A stretch of DNA of 64,000 nucleotides, taken from positions 2,981,001-3,045,000 of the forward strand of contig CM054182.1 of the NCBI GenBank assembly GCA_028829895.1. Direction: 5' to 3'. The DNA comes from Sinotaia quadrata. Taxonomy: Eukaryota > Mollusca > Gastropoda > Architaenioglossa > Viviparidae. The notes under the pieces are model-generated. The model had not been told where the DNA came from and did no database searches. It saw only the letters and a program-made list of their open reading frames with translations. Made by a program: the position numbers and the translations under genes. Shown piece after piece: positions 23,901 through 35,457 of this stretch; the stretch's first letter is position 1, and each line of letters opens with the position of its first letter.

Positions 23901-26900
23901 TTCATTCTGACAACTCTGTACATATAAGGCATGAATGAGAGTGATGGCAGCAATCTATTTACCTGATTACTGATAGGTCTGGCTTGTGAACAATACGGAC
24001 AATCTGTTTTATTTCCTGCTTAAACTGCAGAGTGCAAGAGTGAGTTGGCACTTGACACTAGCATGTATAATCACAATCAATAATCCACATATCACAACTG
24101 AATTATATTTCTGTATTATACATTTTCTTTCAAAATTATATTGTCTCCAGCATTATACACATTTCTCTTGAATGGCAAGATCACTGTAATGGCATGCTTT
24201 ATAAATTGCATTAGTTCCATATTTGTAGTTTCCATATTCAAGACAATTTCCAGGGAAAAAATCCCTGCTGAAATGGATGATTGACAGTATTTTATTATTA
24301 ATGTATCACAATTGCATCACACAAAATGTGAGGTTCCAAAAAAGAGGAAAGGAATCCTGACTAGCAGAATATTTTTAATGAAATTTTAAAATCAAATTTG
24401 TAACCAGATTTGAAACTTTAAATGACCTCTGTATACGCAAAGATGCAATCAAACAGATGAAAAATAAAAGAACGTTTGTTTAGACATTAAAAACAATAAC
24501 AAAAGTAATTATCTTCCTTTAAGACTAAAAGTAAACATTCATTACAGAAATTTACTGCCTGAAAATAATGTGCTATCCTCAAACATTTTGTAGCTATAAG
24601 ACCCAACCTCTAGCAGTACCAAGAAATCTATAGTAGTCACATACTGAGGCTTTAGCATATAACCATGTAATGTTAAAAGAATCTGTTAAAGAACTAGTTA
24701 AAGTGTGGTGGGGAGGGGATTGGGAAGGAGGTGGGGGGAGATACCAAAGCTGAAAAAGGTTACCTCATTACCTCAATAATGAGTGAAATTAAATTATTGA
24801 CAGAAATGTGCATGACCTTTTATATTTTATATTAATTATTTTTTTACAAAAAAAAATGCAACATAAGCTATCACAGTATTTGCAACTGTACATTACTATC
24901 ACAAACTTGATAATCTACATTCATCCATATGTTGAAACACACGAAAAAAATCTATAGTTATACTAATAAATTTATACAATTAATTTTTTAAAATAAATTC
25001 TTTATAAATAACAAAAATCTGCTTATACCATAAAGATGTAGTTAGTGTCTGGCATCTCCCCTCCTGTTCTAAACAGTTCCATGAGGTCATAAAACTGAAA
25101 ATATCACATAAACAAAACTATAATATTATTTCTGTAATGAAATAATTAATAGTAACATATTAAAATAATAACACTACAAGAGAACTAAAAATTTGCAAAA
25201 TATTAGAAGAATGCTAAAATATTAATAAATATTTCCCTTAATTCATTAACAAACAAAAATAATTAAAACAATATTATATCATACTTTCAAAGTTTCTCTT
25301 CTAAACAGTCAAATGTACTAGAAGGAATACTGATAAAGATTTGTCAAATCAGTGCTTTTGAGAAATTAAAACTCTGTTTAGCTAAACATTTTTTTTCTAT
25401 GTCTAAGAACAATCAAATGATATTTTCAGACCAATGTAATTTGTGTAAAGCAAATAACTATTTAAATTATAAGTCTGTTAAATGCAAAGACATAAAAAAA
25501 CAACCACTATATAATTCTGTAAACATATTTGACAAAAAAACATAGCTTAAGAATAAAAATGATGCACAAGCTGTGAAAACAAATAGTCACCTGCCCATGT
25601 ATATCCCCACAAACTGTAACTGGTGTAGATACTGGCTGTACATTGGACTCCTCCAGCAAAAGTTCACAAACCATGTCACATAATTTCTAGATAAAGAGTT
25701 TTAAATAAACCAGAAATTATGAGCTGATGACTAGAATTTTACGAGTTAAAAAGAACAAAATGTCACAAACACTTCAATCAATTCTATCTGGTTCATAATT
25801 TCTACAGTTATTTGGCTTATCTATTAACAGTCACAAAATTAAACTAAAAAGTTAAAACAGCAAGGTGCACAGAAGTACAAATAATGACGGTGTCAAGTAA
25901 TCTGACATGTGAGAGAAAATTTAATGGCATATGGGAAAAGTACCTGAAGGATGAAACGAAGAGTAATATGGGTCAACCATGCAAATAAATTAAGTCAATA
26001 GTGTTAATGCTCTGATTAATTTTATAGCAAATTTCAAAGATATCGTTCTATGGATAATGTAAATCAAGCATTTGAAAAGACAGGTTTCTGTGAGATTTTC
26101 AATGTTTTAATGAGCATAATGACAACAGGGGCTAAAGCCACTCTAATGAAGGTATGTCACTTGACAAAAGTAAAACAACCTCTGCACTAATCTACCATGC
26201 TACTATATACTCTAATTGCAAGCAAAACAAACAAGCCTTCATAGAGTTTTGGCATACATCTATCTTGAGAATTTTTTTTTTAATTTTAAGTTTACTTTCA
26301 AATTAAAATAAAAAATAAGTTGTTGGTCATTTAAACTTTGCCATGTGTTAATAAAAGAACTGAAATATGAGGTTTTTTATAATATATAATAAGTATGTGG
26401 GTTCCTATTCACTTGGACTTTATTACAATTTTGGTTTGGTTTGTAATTTTCCTGTTTTTGTTTCCAGAGATAATTTTTTGCCTGAAATAATAAAAAAAAA
26501 AGTAAGAAGAGTTTTCTTGTTTGTTTTAAAAAATGCATGATAGTTCCCAAAAGGAGAAGTAATCACTAATACCTGGTCCCAATAACTGACATCTGATTTT
26601 GAGGGTGCTATCAGATTATCAAACAAAAATTTGTGAATGTATGAATATCATCTATATTTAACTATCAACGTGTCCATTTAATCATTCAGCAGAATAAAAA
26701 GCTGCTATTTGCTAAGCATTAAAACAACATCAATGAAATGTTAAATTTAAAATGCTAACAAGAGCTGCCATCTATTAAGAGATTTTCATCTGTCATCAGC
26801 AGACTTTCACATTTAATTGTCCATGACTCCATCTATCATCAAATCAATGGGCTTACATATTTCATTGTCTATTTGGTGTAGTTATTAACTAATGTGTTGT

Positions 26901-29508
26901 CCTGACAATATTATTTAGCCAAAACTTAAACTCTAACACTGTAACAAAGTCAAGGACAAATTATACCTGACCTCCTATCTAGGAAATTATTCTGTATTGT
27001 CATGTTAAGCTTCTTGAAGTTTTTTTTCATTCTTTGATAGCTGATGTATTCACACTGGCATTGCAAACGCTGATGTAACCAACGCGCTCATGAAGTGTTG
27101 TGCTGCAAACGGCTTACACATTATCAAAACAGGGTCCACATATATTAATTTAACAATATATCCTAACAATAACAAGGAAGAGGGTTGTGTTCAAGCCTGA
27201 CGCTTGATCGACAGATTTTCCACTATAATCCATAGATATGTTTATATACCATGAACCCGGTTTGGCTAGTCATTCACAAGGGAACCTTGCCTAAGAGACA
27301 CCTAAGACATATTTCCAGACAGGCCGCCATATTCCGTGAATCGAGGAAAAACCCATTAACATTCAGACAAGGTAATACATCGATTTTTAAAATTGTAAGC
27401 TGTCTTTTATTAAGAATCTTGCCATGTGATTCCTTTTTGCATATTTATTGTGACTGAATTGAATTGTTGCTATTTTTGATATATGGAATTGCCATTTTGT
27501 TAAGTGGTTAAATTTATTAAATTCTTATTTTGTTATCCAATTAACAGAAGTTGACTAATTATTAGCAAGGGAAGACCGAAAGAGAACTGGGTCGGGGGCT
27601 GAGCTAACATGAATGCTGAATGTGAAATTACTTGTAATTGGATTAGTTTGTGCATTGTTAAATATTATACAGATTTACCTGTCCCTATAATTAATATCTA
27701 AACCAAGAGAGTTAATTAAGGAGACAAGGGTGAATCTGGCAACCAGTCTGTAGTCAGCATAGGTGAATGTTGGAAATTAATACTCTTTAAATCCTCATGC
27801 TGACACAGGGTCTCTAAATAAGCACTGGTAAGTGGTATGTAACAAACACATTGTTCTGTATTACAATCTTATGAAGAATTTTGGATTCTCAACTTGCATT
27901 AACATCTTTCTTTTTTCTGTGTGGGTGTGTATTGTGTGTAATTCAAACAATCAATTATCATACCTATGTAAACTGAATATTCATGAGCTTTCTTATTTCT
28001 AGGATTAGTAAACTGAACACTAACTGAGAAAAATGTGAATTAAAATAAATTTTACACTAATACAACTTATTCATACAAATTATAGATTTAATGCAGACTA
28101 TGCTACAATTGAATTATATTTATATATGAAAAGTTTGCTTTATTTTAAAAAATATTGCATAAAAGATTAAAATTGTAAATAATAAAAGCAATGTTATTTC
28201 TAATTAATAGTAATTAGAATCTGAAATAATTTATGCAATTTATTGATATAATTTAAGTTTTAGCACAAAATATAGAAGCATACCATGATTATTAAAAAAT
28301 ATTTAAGCATTATAAATAACCTTTAAAACATGGTATATAGTGTTAGGAAGGTATACTCCAACTTTATATTCCCAAAAATATATTTATAAAAGCAATCAAA
28401 GAAAGAAATGTTATAAATTAAAAATTCATAAGTTAAAGAGTTAATTTTATGTTTAAGTTATACAGGATCATTTATATCAGGATATGAAAATATGACTGTT
28501 AAGTTTTTCATTTCATGCAGATTGTTCCATTTCACACACACACACACACATGTCCAATGGAACAATCAAATACATTCTGGAACAGTATCAGTTTAATAAC
28601 ATCAGAAAAGTAGATTATGCTTATAACATCATACTGTCATTGGTATCTGATGAAATTAATTTTAAAATACTGATAGTGATACTGCTAATAAAGTAATATA
28701 GATACTGCTGTTGCAAGCTTTTTGAGTGGATGATAAAAAATACCTTGTTTACTTGACATAACTAACCTACCTAGACTGTCTGAATTGGAAACATTTGTTC
28801 ATATATTGTTTGTTAAATTTGGGCAGTGAGAGATCCTGAAGTTAACGTCTGAATCTATACAATTTTTTTTTCTTTTCTTCAGACAGGCGATAAAATTAAT
28901 TTCGTACGCCCCCTATACAAACTGTGACACTCTGATTAATGGTTTATGGCCCCTGATTCGGGGTGGGTATGAATCAATATTTATTTTTTAAAATATGCAT
29001 AAAAGAATAAAATCATGTGGAACACCAAACGCAGCATTTATACAGAAGCAATTAGATCTTTTCTTTGGTTCTGAAATTAGGCCTATAGTTTGGCCTATTA
29101 ATAGTATTACTTGAGTTAGACATGTAGGCCTACTATTTAACAACATTAAAATAATATTCTAAAATGTCAAACATTTTTCTAATACGTTGTGTAAAAGATT
29201 AAAATATATGTATAAATTAATAAAAGCACTAGCTAAATAATTAGTTTCATATGCCGTTGAAGATGTCACTACTGAAAAGTGAAATATGTAATAAAGGAAA
29301 ATGAAACTAAACCGTTGACGAGTGTATGTATATAAATTATTAAATATATACAGGTAAACCCAACTGGTACAGGTTATTTAAAAATTAAACGAATTCAATA
29401 ACATTTAAAGTAATAAGAAATGTGTAAATAATATATTACTTTCAAGTCATTTTCAGGCAAATATTTGCATTGTTTTGCAATTTCGATCCATTTGTCGATG
29501 TCCGCCAT
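14764..29508 (-). CDS. PPP6C: Serine/threonine-protein phosphatase 6 catalytic subunit (complete, 10 coding exons)
   Basis: This PPP-family metallophosphatase acts with SAPS and ankyrin-repeat subunits on phosphoserine/threonine in cell-cycle, DNA-damage and inflammatory signalling. Ten exons join without a stop into 303 residues (human PPP6C has 305): 29440-29508, 25591-25686, 25029-25094, 23030-23097, 22671-22744, 21522-21601, 19313-19430, 18385-18476, 16077-16134, 14764-14954. Metal and phosphate ligands are all present: GDIHGQ (50-55), GDFVDRG (78-84), RGNHE (109-113), CVHGG (159-163) and RAHQLVHEG (233-241). The C-terminus is TPYFL, ending in the Leu that PP2A-like enzymes carboxymethylate. 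The N-terminus MADIDKW and KYLPENDLK are PP6-type rather than PP2A or PP4. The start at 29508 is the first ATG and matches the family length. Introns contain a hAT fossil, several minisatellites and an amplified exon-8 acceptor. Confidence 0.97.
15285..15470. repeat. Minisatellite, ~30-36 bp unit (PPP6C intron 9)
   Basis: CATATTTGTTGACTAGCTCT and CAACATAAAT alternate about five times. Confidence 0.9.
16077..16134 (-). CDS. PPP6C: PPP6C exon 9 (residues 222-241)
   Basis: 58 bases between CAAACTGAAA (acceptor on the minus strand) and donor GAAG|GTATGT. It encodes [20 protein letters not shown], including the metal-binding His. Confidence 0.96.
16185..16350. repeat. Tandem duplication, ~72 bp unit (PPP6C intron 8)
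   Basis: AACAATAAAAACAAAACAAT and ATATGTAAGTTAAAAAGAC recur twice. Two long minus-strand open frames here are its by-product. Confidence 0.85.
17110..17400. repeat. Two adjoining minisatellites (~48 bp x2; ~37 bp x4), PPP6C intron 8
   Basis: CATTACTGTAACATTTTTAT doubles at 17132 and 17184. CCAGTTTCTCAGACCTTTTA recurs four times from 17267. 17574-17693 holds another 57-base duplication (CAGGTATCCTAGATA). Confidence 0.9.
18385..18476 (-). CDS. PPP6C: PPP6C exon 8 (residues 191-221)
   Basis: Acceptor TTTTTATATTCAG|ATTTGG, donor GAG|GTATAA. It encodes [29 protein letters not shown]. Its 5' boundary is the source unit of the adjoining 33-bp array. Confidence 0.96.
18461..18850 (-). repeat. Minisatellite built from the PPP6C exon 8 acceptor, 12 copies
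   Basis: Unit starts (plus strand TCAGACCACACCAAAT) lie at 18461, 18496, 18529, 18562, 18595, 18628, 18661, 18694, 18727, 18758, 18791 and 18824. The first is the true exon. Each of the other eleven carries the exon's first 16 bases plus a TATATTCAG-type acceptor (TATATCCAG in the 18694 copy). Period is 33, with one 35 and one 31. By reading frame, every decoy acceptor leads to a premature stop. Confidence 0.95.
19313..19430 (-). CDS. PPP6C: PPP6C exon 7 (residues 152-191)
   Basis: Acceptor TTTGTTTCAG|ATTATT, donor TGTG|GTATGG. It encodes [18 protein letters not shown] and [13 protein letters not shown]; His161 is a metal ligand. Confidence 0.96.
19928..21284 (-). mobile_element. hAT-superfamily transposon fossil (GTF2IRD2/Charlie-like transposase) in PPP6C intron 6
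   Basis: One end carries a hAT-type terminal repeat at 21265-21284 (minus strand CAGGGGTCTCCAAACTACGG) followed by a GGCCCGCGGGCC palindrome. Transposase segments in order are [29 protein letters not shown] (catalytic-core Asp), [48 protein letters not shown], and the C-terminal dimerisation part [19 protein letters not shown]. Frames shift at about 20790, 20225 and 21110. The N-terminal zinc finger and front half are deleted, and the opposite terminal repeat was not found. It is a dead copy on the host-gene strand. The resemblance is to the GTF2IRD2/EPM2AIP1-like hAT branch, recalled from family knowledge. Confidence 0.92.
21522..21601 (-). CDS. PPP6C: PPP6C exon 6 (residues 125-151)
   Basis: Acceptor GTTCATCAG|ATGAA, donor GCTGCA|GTGGGT. 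It encodes [15 protein letters not shown] and VFDLLTIAA. Another frame is also open but has no family match. Confidence 0.95.
22112..22268. repeat. Minisatellite, ~48 bp unit, 3 copies (PPP6C intron 5)
   Basis: AACCTTTAGCCAGCTGAAAT and TTGCTAGATGAACA repeat three times with almost no divergence. Confidence 0.95.
22671..22744 (-). CDS. PPP6C: PPP6C exon 5 (residues 100-125)
   Basis: Acceptor TATTTTTTCAG|ATGGCC, donor TATG|GTGAGT. It encodes [19 protein letters not shown], the catalytic RGNHE block. Confidence 0.96.
23030..23097 (-). CDS. PPP6C: PPP6C exon 4 (residues 78-100)
   Basis: Acceptor TTTTCCAG|GGTGAC, donor CTAA|GTAAGT. It encodes [18 protein letters not shown]; Asp79 bridges the two metals. 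Confidence 0.96.
23341..23460. repeat. Probable dispersed-repeat fragment with perfect 18-bp palindrome
   Basis: TTTTCCAGGCCTGGAAAA at 23398-23415 is self-complementary and is flanked by several TTCCAGACTTTTT-like words. Similar words occur at 17460-17570. It may be part of an interspersed family; class unknown. Confidence 0.4.
23461..25028. other. PPP6C intron 3, AT-rich, no gene
   Basis: Nothing recognisable beyond a purine-rich tract near 24705-24740 and A/T runs. Confidence 0.6.
25029..25094 (-). CDS. PPP6C: PPP6C exon 3 (residues 56-77)
   Basis: Acceptor ATATTTTCAG|TTTTAT, donor TATG|GTATAA. It encodes [20 protein letters not shown] and FM. Confidence 0.96.
25591..25686 (-). CDS. PPP6C: PPP6C exon 2 (residues 24-55)
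   Basis: Acceptor CTTTATCTAG|AAATTA, donor GGCAG|GTGACT. It encodes [20 protein letters not shown] and CGDIHGQ; Asp51 and His53 are metal ligands. Confidence 0.96.
25687..29439. other. PPP6C intron 1 (3.75 kb), no internal gene recognised
   Basis: AT-rich with a short (CA)n at 28537-28552. Open frames at 26423-26626 and 27251-27457 have no domain or family resemblance. Confidence 0.6.
29440..29508 (-). CDS. PPP6C: PPP6C exon 1 coding part (residues 1-23)
   Basis: ATG at 29508-29506 in the context AAAATGGCGG, which is favourable for initiation. It encodes [20 protein letters not shown] and DLK. Donor AAA|GTAATA. Confidence 0.95.
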
Positions 29509-29660
29509 TTTGAACTTTAAAATGCATCGTGATGTGACACTGTCTCTGATTGGCTCGAATGTCTCAGATAGCTAAGTCAGTTTGTATTAGCCGAGATGAA
29601 TATACACCTTTAGATAATGAGCGTCGTGTGACTTTAAAGCGCAATCACTCACGTTAGAAA
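29509..29660 (-). promoter_or_regulatory. PPP6C: Probable PPP6C 5'UTR / promoter region
   Basis: Sequence just upstream of the start codon is less AT-rich and contains an inverted CCAAT box (plus strand GATTGG at 29550). No TATA box is evident, as expected for a housekeeping gene. The start site is not mapped. Confidence 0.4.
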
Positions 29661-30675
29661 CGAACAATCAAAAAACGGCTTTAGTGTGTGTGTGTGTGTT
29701 GGAGGGCACTGCGATGAAATATCGTTTCTTCATCAGGGCAGAATAAACTCGTGGACGATTAAACGCTCGAAGCGCTTACAATGAGTGTCCGGTATATTTT
29801 TGGAAAACTTAATATATTTCTTTTGGCCATCTATATATATGGCAACAGACAAGTAGTTGGGTCCGACATGCGTGACAATGTGGTGGAGGGGTTCTTGACT
29901 CAAGACGTCTCAATAAAAATATTTTCTTAAATTTTTTTCCTCTTGTTATAAAACACAACTTTCTCAAGACTGGCTAAGGCCAAGATTTCTACATATCCCT
30001 ATATCCTGAATTAAGTACATAAAGGTAATGCTTGACGATGTGGACTTCCCATTCCAAATTGTTGACCATGTAATTGAGAGGGGGGGTCCAATTTTACACC
30101 AATACTAAATCTCATGCTTTAAAAAAAAAAAATAAATAAATAAACACCTCATTAAATGTTAGGTGTTGGTTATATCACACTTGGTGAGAAGATCTTTAGG
30201 AGTGCGTGCTAGAAAGAAGATGGAGTATTCAAGTGTAGACAGAATTCGTTTACGAACTGCTTTGATCACTTCAATCGAAAGATGATGACACACCATGCTG
30301 ATTTTTGTTAGTTCTATATAAAATTATTCTCAATATTAGATGTATACCGCTTAAAGGACGGAAGTGGATTGAAAGTGACTCCAAAATTTCGACATTAGAG
30401 GAAAATGTTACAATAGTTCTATTAATAATATTAACTGATTTTGGATTTGATGGTTAGTTCCAAAGTCTTGAGGGAATAAATCTAATAACCATGCGTTCAG
30501 TTATTTCCCTTTATTTGTAATTTGTTTGTGTCCTCCATAACTTCAAATCATAAATACAATTTCACTTAATGTAATAATTTTATTCAACTGGTTCAAGTAA
30601 GTACGATCAATGAACCCTCCGTATACGAATGGTCTTGGCGTTACTGCGGACAATACTTGCAACAACAACAAACCC
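29661..30675. other. Intergenic upstream of PPP6C
   Basis: A (GT)8-like tract at 29684 and an A run near 30120. No gene recognised. Confidence 0.5.
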
Positions 30676-30679
30676 CGAA

Positions 30680-31250
30680 ATGCAGAGTTCTATTTTTATA
30701 CTGCAAATACAGAATTCTCTTTTTACATTGCAAAAATACGGAGTTCTCTTTTTACACTGTAAATATACAGTTCTCTTTTTTTTACTGCAAGTACAGAGTT
30801 CTCTTTTTATACTATAAATACAGAGGTATCTTTTTATACTGTAGATTACAATAGAGTTCTCTTTTTACACTGTAAATACAGAGTTCTCTTTTTACACAGC
30901 AAAGTTCTCTTTTTCCACTGTAAATATAGTTTCTCTTTTTCCACTGTAAATACAGAGTTCTCTTTTTACACAGCAAATACAAAGTTCTCTTTTTCCACTG
31001 TAAATATAGTTTCTCTTTTTCCACTGTAAATATAGAGTTTCTCTTTTTCCACTGTAAATACAGAGTTCTCTTTTTTACTTCCACTGTAAATACAGAGTTC
31101 TCTTTTTTACTTCCACTGTAAATAAAGAGTTATCTTTTTACACTGTAAATACAGAGTTCTCTTTTTTACTTCCACTGTAAATAAAGATTTCTCTCTTTAC
31201 ACTGTAAATACAGAGTAATTTTCACTGTAAATACAGAATTCTCTTTTAAT
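30680..31250. repeat. Minisatellite, ~30 bp unit, ~18 copies
   Basis: CACTGTAAATACAGAGTTCT followed by CTTTTTA repeats with variable inserts (TTTTACTTC). First of four contiguous arrays. Confidence 0.95.
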
Positions 31251-31349
31251 ACCGTTAACGCAAAGACATATGTACGTACGTGCGTATGTTTTTTCTCCAT
31301 TTAGTCTCTTATACTTCAAATAACTGTAGTCATTATATATAAATATGTA

Positions 31350-32228
31350 TAGTCAAGAATGGAAAACACTTTTATTATATATATAGTCAAGAATAGAAAA
31401 CACTTTTATTATATATATAGTCAAGAATGGAAAACACTTTTATTATATATATAGTCAAAAATGGTAAACAATATTATTATATATATAGTCAAGAATGGAA
31501 AACACTTTTATTATATTCAAGAATGGAAAACACTTTTATTATATATATATATATAGTCAAGAATGGAAAACACTTTTTGTTATATATATAGTCAAGAATG
31601 GAAAACACTTTTATTATATATATAGTGAAGAATGGAAAACACTTTTTGTTATATATATAGTCAAAAATGGAAAACACTTTTATTATTTATAGAGTCAAGA
31701 ATGGTAAACACTATTATTATATATATAGTCAAGAATGGAAAACACTTTTATTTTATATATATATGGTCAAGAATGGTAAACACTTTTATTATATATATAG
31801 TCAAGAATGGAAAACACTATTGTTATATATATATTCAAGAACGGAAAACACTTTTATTATATATATATAGTCAAGATTGGAAAACACTATTATTATATAT
31901 ATAGTCAAGAATGGAAAACACTATTATTATATATATATAGTCTAGAATGGAAAACAATATTATATATATATATAGTCAAGAATGGAAAACACTATTATTA
32001 TTTATATAGTCAAGAATGATAAACACTATTATTATATATATAGTCAAGAATGGAAAACACTTTTATTATTTATATATAGTCAGGAATGGAAAACACTATT
32101 ATTATTTATATAGTCAAGAATGGTAAACACTATTTATATATAGTCAAGAATGTAAACACTTTTATTATATATAGTCAAGAATGGTAAACGCTTTTATTAT
32201 ATATATAGTCAAGAATGGTAAACACTGA
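31350..32228. repeat. Minisatellite, ~34 bp unit, ~25 copies
   Basis: AGTCAAGAATGGAAAACACT with a TTTTATTATATATAT spacer. The TA portion varies in length like a microsatellite nested in each unit. Several overlapping open frames are artefacts. Confidence 0.95.
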
Positions 32229-32499
32229 TACGATAGTTAAAAAAGAATAGATGAATTATTACACTTGAGATGTTTGGCTTTACTTAATTAAGAAATAAAA
32301 AATATGCAAATTACCATACAGTTTTTAAAGGCTACAGCAAGATAAATTTATATACAACCTATATAATGTATAATATACTAGGGTGTGTGTGATACCCCAA
32401 TTATCTTATCTATTGATTCCGTTTTTAAAAGTGTTCAAACAAATATTTTGTAATAAATTACACTAGAAACTTTGATATTTGCTTGGTATTTAGCCGCGT

Positions 32500-33650
32500 G
32501 TCATTTCTACTTCAAGTGCAGTGCTACTTCACTACTACTTCAAGTGTAGTGCTACTTCACTACTACTTCAAGTAAATTATTTTACTGCATACTTCAAGGG
32601 TAGTGCTACTATATTATTCAAGTGCGGTGCTCTTTTACTAATACTTCAAGTAAATTATTTTACTGCATACTTCAAGTGTAGTGCTACTATATTATTCAAG
32701 TGCAGTGCTACTTCACTAATACTTCAAGTAAATTATTTTACTGCATTCAAGTGTAGTGCTACTATATTATTCAAGTGCAGTGCTCTTTTACTAATACTTC
32801 AAGTAAATTATTTTACTGCATACTTCAAGTGTAGTGCTACTATATTATTCAAGTGCAGTACTCTTTTACTAATACTTCAAGTAAATTATTTTACTGCATA
32901 CTTCAAGTGTAGTGCTACTATATTATTCAAGTGCAGTGCTCTTTTACTACATTATGTAAGTGCAGTGCAATTTTACTAACTACTTCAAGAGTAGTGCTAT
33001 TTTACTACATTACTCAAGTGCAGTGCTATTTTACTACATTACTCAAGTGCAGTGCTATTTTACTACATTACTCAAGTGCAGTGTTATTTTACTACACTAT
33101 GTAAGTGCAGTGCTATTTTACTACACTATGTAAGTGCAGTGCTATTTTACTACATTACTCAAGTGCAGTGCTATTTTACTACATTACTCAAGTGCAGTGT
33201 TATTTTACTACACTAAGTAAGTGCAGTGCTATTTTATTAAACTATGTAAGTCCAGTGCTATTTTACTACACTATGTAAGTGCAGTGCTATTTTACTACAT
33301 TACTCAAGTGCATTGCTATTTTACTAGACTAAGTGCAGTGCTATTTTACTAGACTATGTAAGTGCAGTGTTATTTTACTAGACTATGTAAGTGCAGTGCT
33401 ATTTTACTACATTACTCATGTGCAGTGCTATTTTACTAGACTAAGTAAGTGCAGAGCTATTTTACTAGACTATGTAAGTGCAGTGCTATTTTACTACACT
33501 AAGTAAGTGCAGTGCTATTTTTTCTACACTAAGTAAGTGCAGTGCTATTTTACTAGACTATGTAAGTGCAGTGCTATTTTACTACATTACTCAAGTGCAG
33601 TGCTACTTTACTAGTTACTCTATGTAAGTACAGTGCTATTTTACTTGGTG
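32500..33650. repeat. Minisatellite, ~24-36 bp units, ~40 copies
   Basis: Two sub-families share AAGTGCAGTGCTATTTTACT. The first part (to about 32940) has a higher-order unit with CTTCAAGTAAATTATTTTAC. The second is a simpler ~25-base repeat. Confidence 0.95.
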
Positions 33651-33949
33651 ACCTTAGTGTATGTTTGTTTGATTTTGATAAAAGACTGTTAAAAAGAAAC
33701 ATCTCAATGCACAGCATTGCATTAAATCTGAAGCATTATGACAAATTTGTAAATGACATTGTTGGACTGTATCCTAAGAGACACTACCAAGTAAAAGAAA
33801 AAGATACATTGATAAAAAAAAGTATTCTGTTTACTTTTTATAATATGCTATACTGTGTTGCATTGTTTAAACTGCTTCTTGTTGTTTGGATAGTATACTT
33901 GACTTTAGACTTAAATGAAACTGACTTTATGGAAATAAGACTAGGCTTT

Positions 33950-34500
33950 TGACTTGACCAGGGAGTGGCTTTAGAAACTCAAGACTTGACTTTAGACTTA
34001 AATAGAAAATTACTTTAAGAACTCAAGTCTTGAATTTAGACTTAAATAGAAGGTGACTTTAGGAACTCAAGACTAGACTTTAGACTTGAATAGAAGGTGA
34101 CTTTAGGAACTCAAGACTTGACTTTAGACTTAAATAGAAAATGACTTTAGGAACTCAAGACTTGAATTTAGACTTAAATAGAAGGTGACTTTAGGAACTC
34201 AAGACTAGACTTTAGACTTGAATAGAAAATTACTTTAGGAACTCAAGACTAGACTAGAAAGTGACTTTAGGGACCCAAAACTAGACTTTTAGACTTGAAT
34301 AGAAAATACATTAAGGACCCAAGACTAGACTAGAAAGCGACTTTAGGGACTCAAGACTAGACTAGAAAGTGACTTTAGGGACCCAAGACCTGACTTTTAT
34401 ACTTGAAATATAGTGGCATGGGCTTTGGCAATGAAAATGTGACTTTAATGACCCAAGACTTGACTTTTAGACTTAAACTATAGTGACGTGGGCTTTGGCA
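33950..34500. repeat. Minisatellite, ~43 bp unit, ~10 copies, decaying rightwards
   Basis: GACTTTAGGAACTCAAGACT and AGACTTAAATAGAAAAT alternate. Toward 34500 the units change to GTGACGTGGGCTTTGGCAAT. Confidence 0.9.
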
Positions 34501-35118
34501 ATGAAAATGTGAAAGTAGAACTGGTACGTTGAAACTAAGAAAGGTATTTTTTGTTTTGTGATTTTTTTTTTTTAAACAAAAAAAAAAATTTTAAATATAG
34601 GCTAACACAGTTCTTTTGTTGTCGAAGCTGTGAGCCTAAATCAGTAACGGTAATTCCACTAGTTTTGATTTCTGATTATCTCCTCCTCTTCCCTTCTCAT
34701 GTCTTGTCATAGCTGATCCTAATCGAAATGTGATTGGGAAACATACGTCTTTGACACTGTGGTAAGATCCCGTGAAATAGTTCTTGTTTGAGTGGATGGG
34801 GTGGTGGTGTGGGGATAAGTGTGGGAGGAATCGATATCATAGTAGCATAGTGTATAGGTTAAAAATTACTACCAATGGTCCCACTATAGACAAGTTACAT
34901 ATTCCTTAGTGCAGAAACTGAAAGTGTGGACAAGATATGTGGATGGTCAACTAAATTGACGACGTCCTACCGCAGATGATCAGCTGAACAGGTAACGTCC
35001 GACCGTAGGTCGTCAGCTAAACTGGTGACGTCCTTTACCATAGCCGTGCTACAGACAGCTTGCAAACTGACTTTCGAGCGTTCGCTAACAATTTGTTAGC
35101 CGAATAGACTGCAAGACT
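34501..35118. other. 3' flank of the GPCR gene
   Basis: Unique-looking sequence with a T/A run at 34561-34590 and three loose copies of an ACGTCC-containing block at 34940-35045. It probably holds the GPCR 3'UTR; no poly(A) signal was confidently chosen. Confidence 0.45.
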
Positions 35119-35457
35119 CTATCGGCCAACCATGGCGCTGTCGTCAGACTTTTTCACGGTATACGGTGCACTAATGTATGCCGCACTGACTGCAGGTGGT
35201 CGCGAAGCCGGGTTGACGTCATTTTTCACAGCTCGGCGAGCCTCGTTCTCGTTGGCATGAGGATGCGTCAAGGAAATGTTTGTGGCCATGGTAAAATGCG
35301 ATGCCAGGGCCTTCCGGCAAAAAAGACAGTTAAACAGGTCAAGCACTCCGTGGCGAAAGTTTTCATTTAATCCTCCATACAAGATTGGGTTGACGGCGCT
35401 GTTGGTGTACATCAAGAACACTGCCGCAAAGTACACGGGCTTGTGCCAAGCAGGCAG
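35119..35457 (-). CDS. GPCR exon 5: TM7 and C-terminal tail (residues 290-401)
   Basis: Acceptor TTCTTTGTACAG|CTG. It encodes LPAWHKPVYFAAVFLMYTNS, AVNPILYGGLNENFRHG and a 70-residue Ser/Ala-rich tail ending DSAMVGR and TAG. The tail has several Ser/Thr sites suitable for kinases. Confidence 0.93.
   Translation of the reverse strand: MPAWHKPVYFAAVFLMYTNSAVNPILYGGLNENFRHGVLDLFNCLFCRKALASHFTMATNISLTHPHANENEARRAVKNDVNPASRPPAVSAAYISAPYTVKKSDDSAMVGR

Noticed and set aside
23986..24171. Short plus-strand frame in PPP6C intron 3
   Set aside because: Random open frame in AT-rich intron.
33566..33952. 128-codon plus-strand frame with a hydrophobic C-terminal stretch
   Set aside because: Begins inside a minisatellite; the unique part shows no family, and no splice or promoter context.
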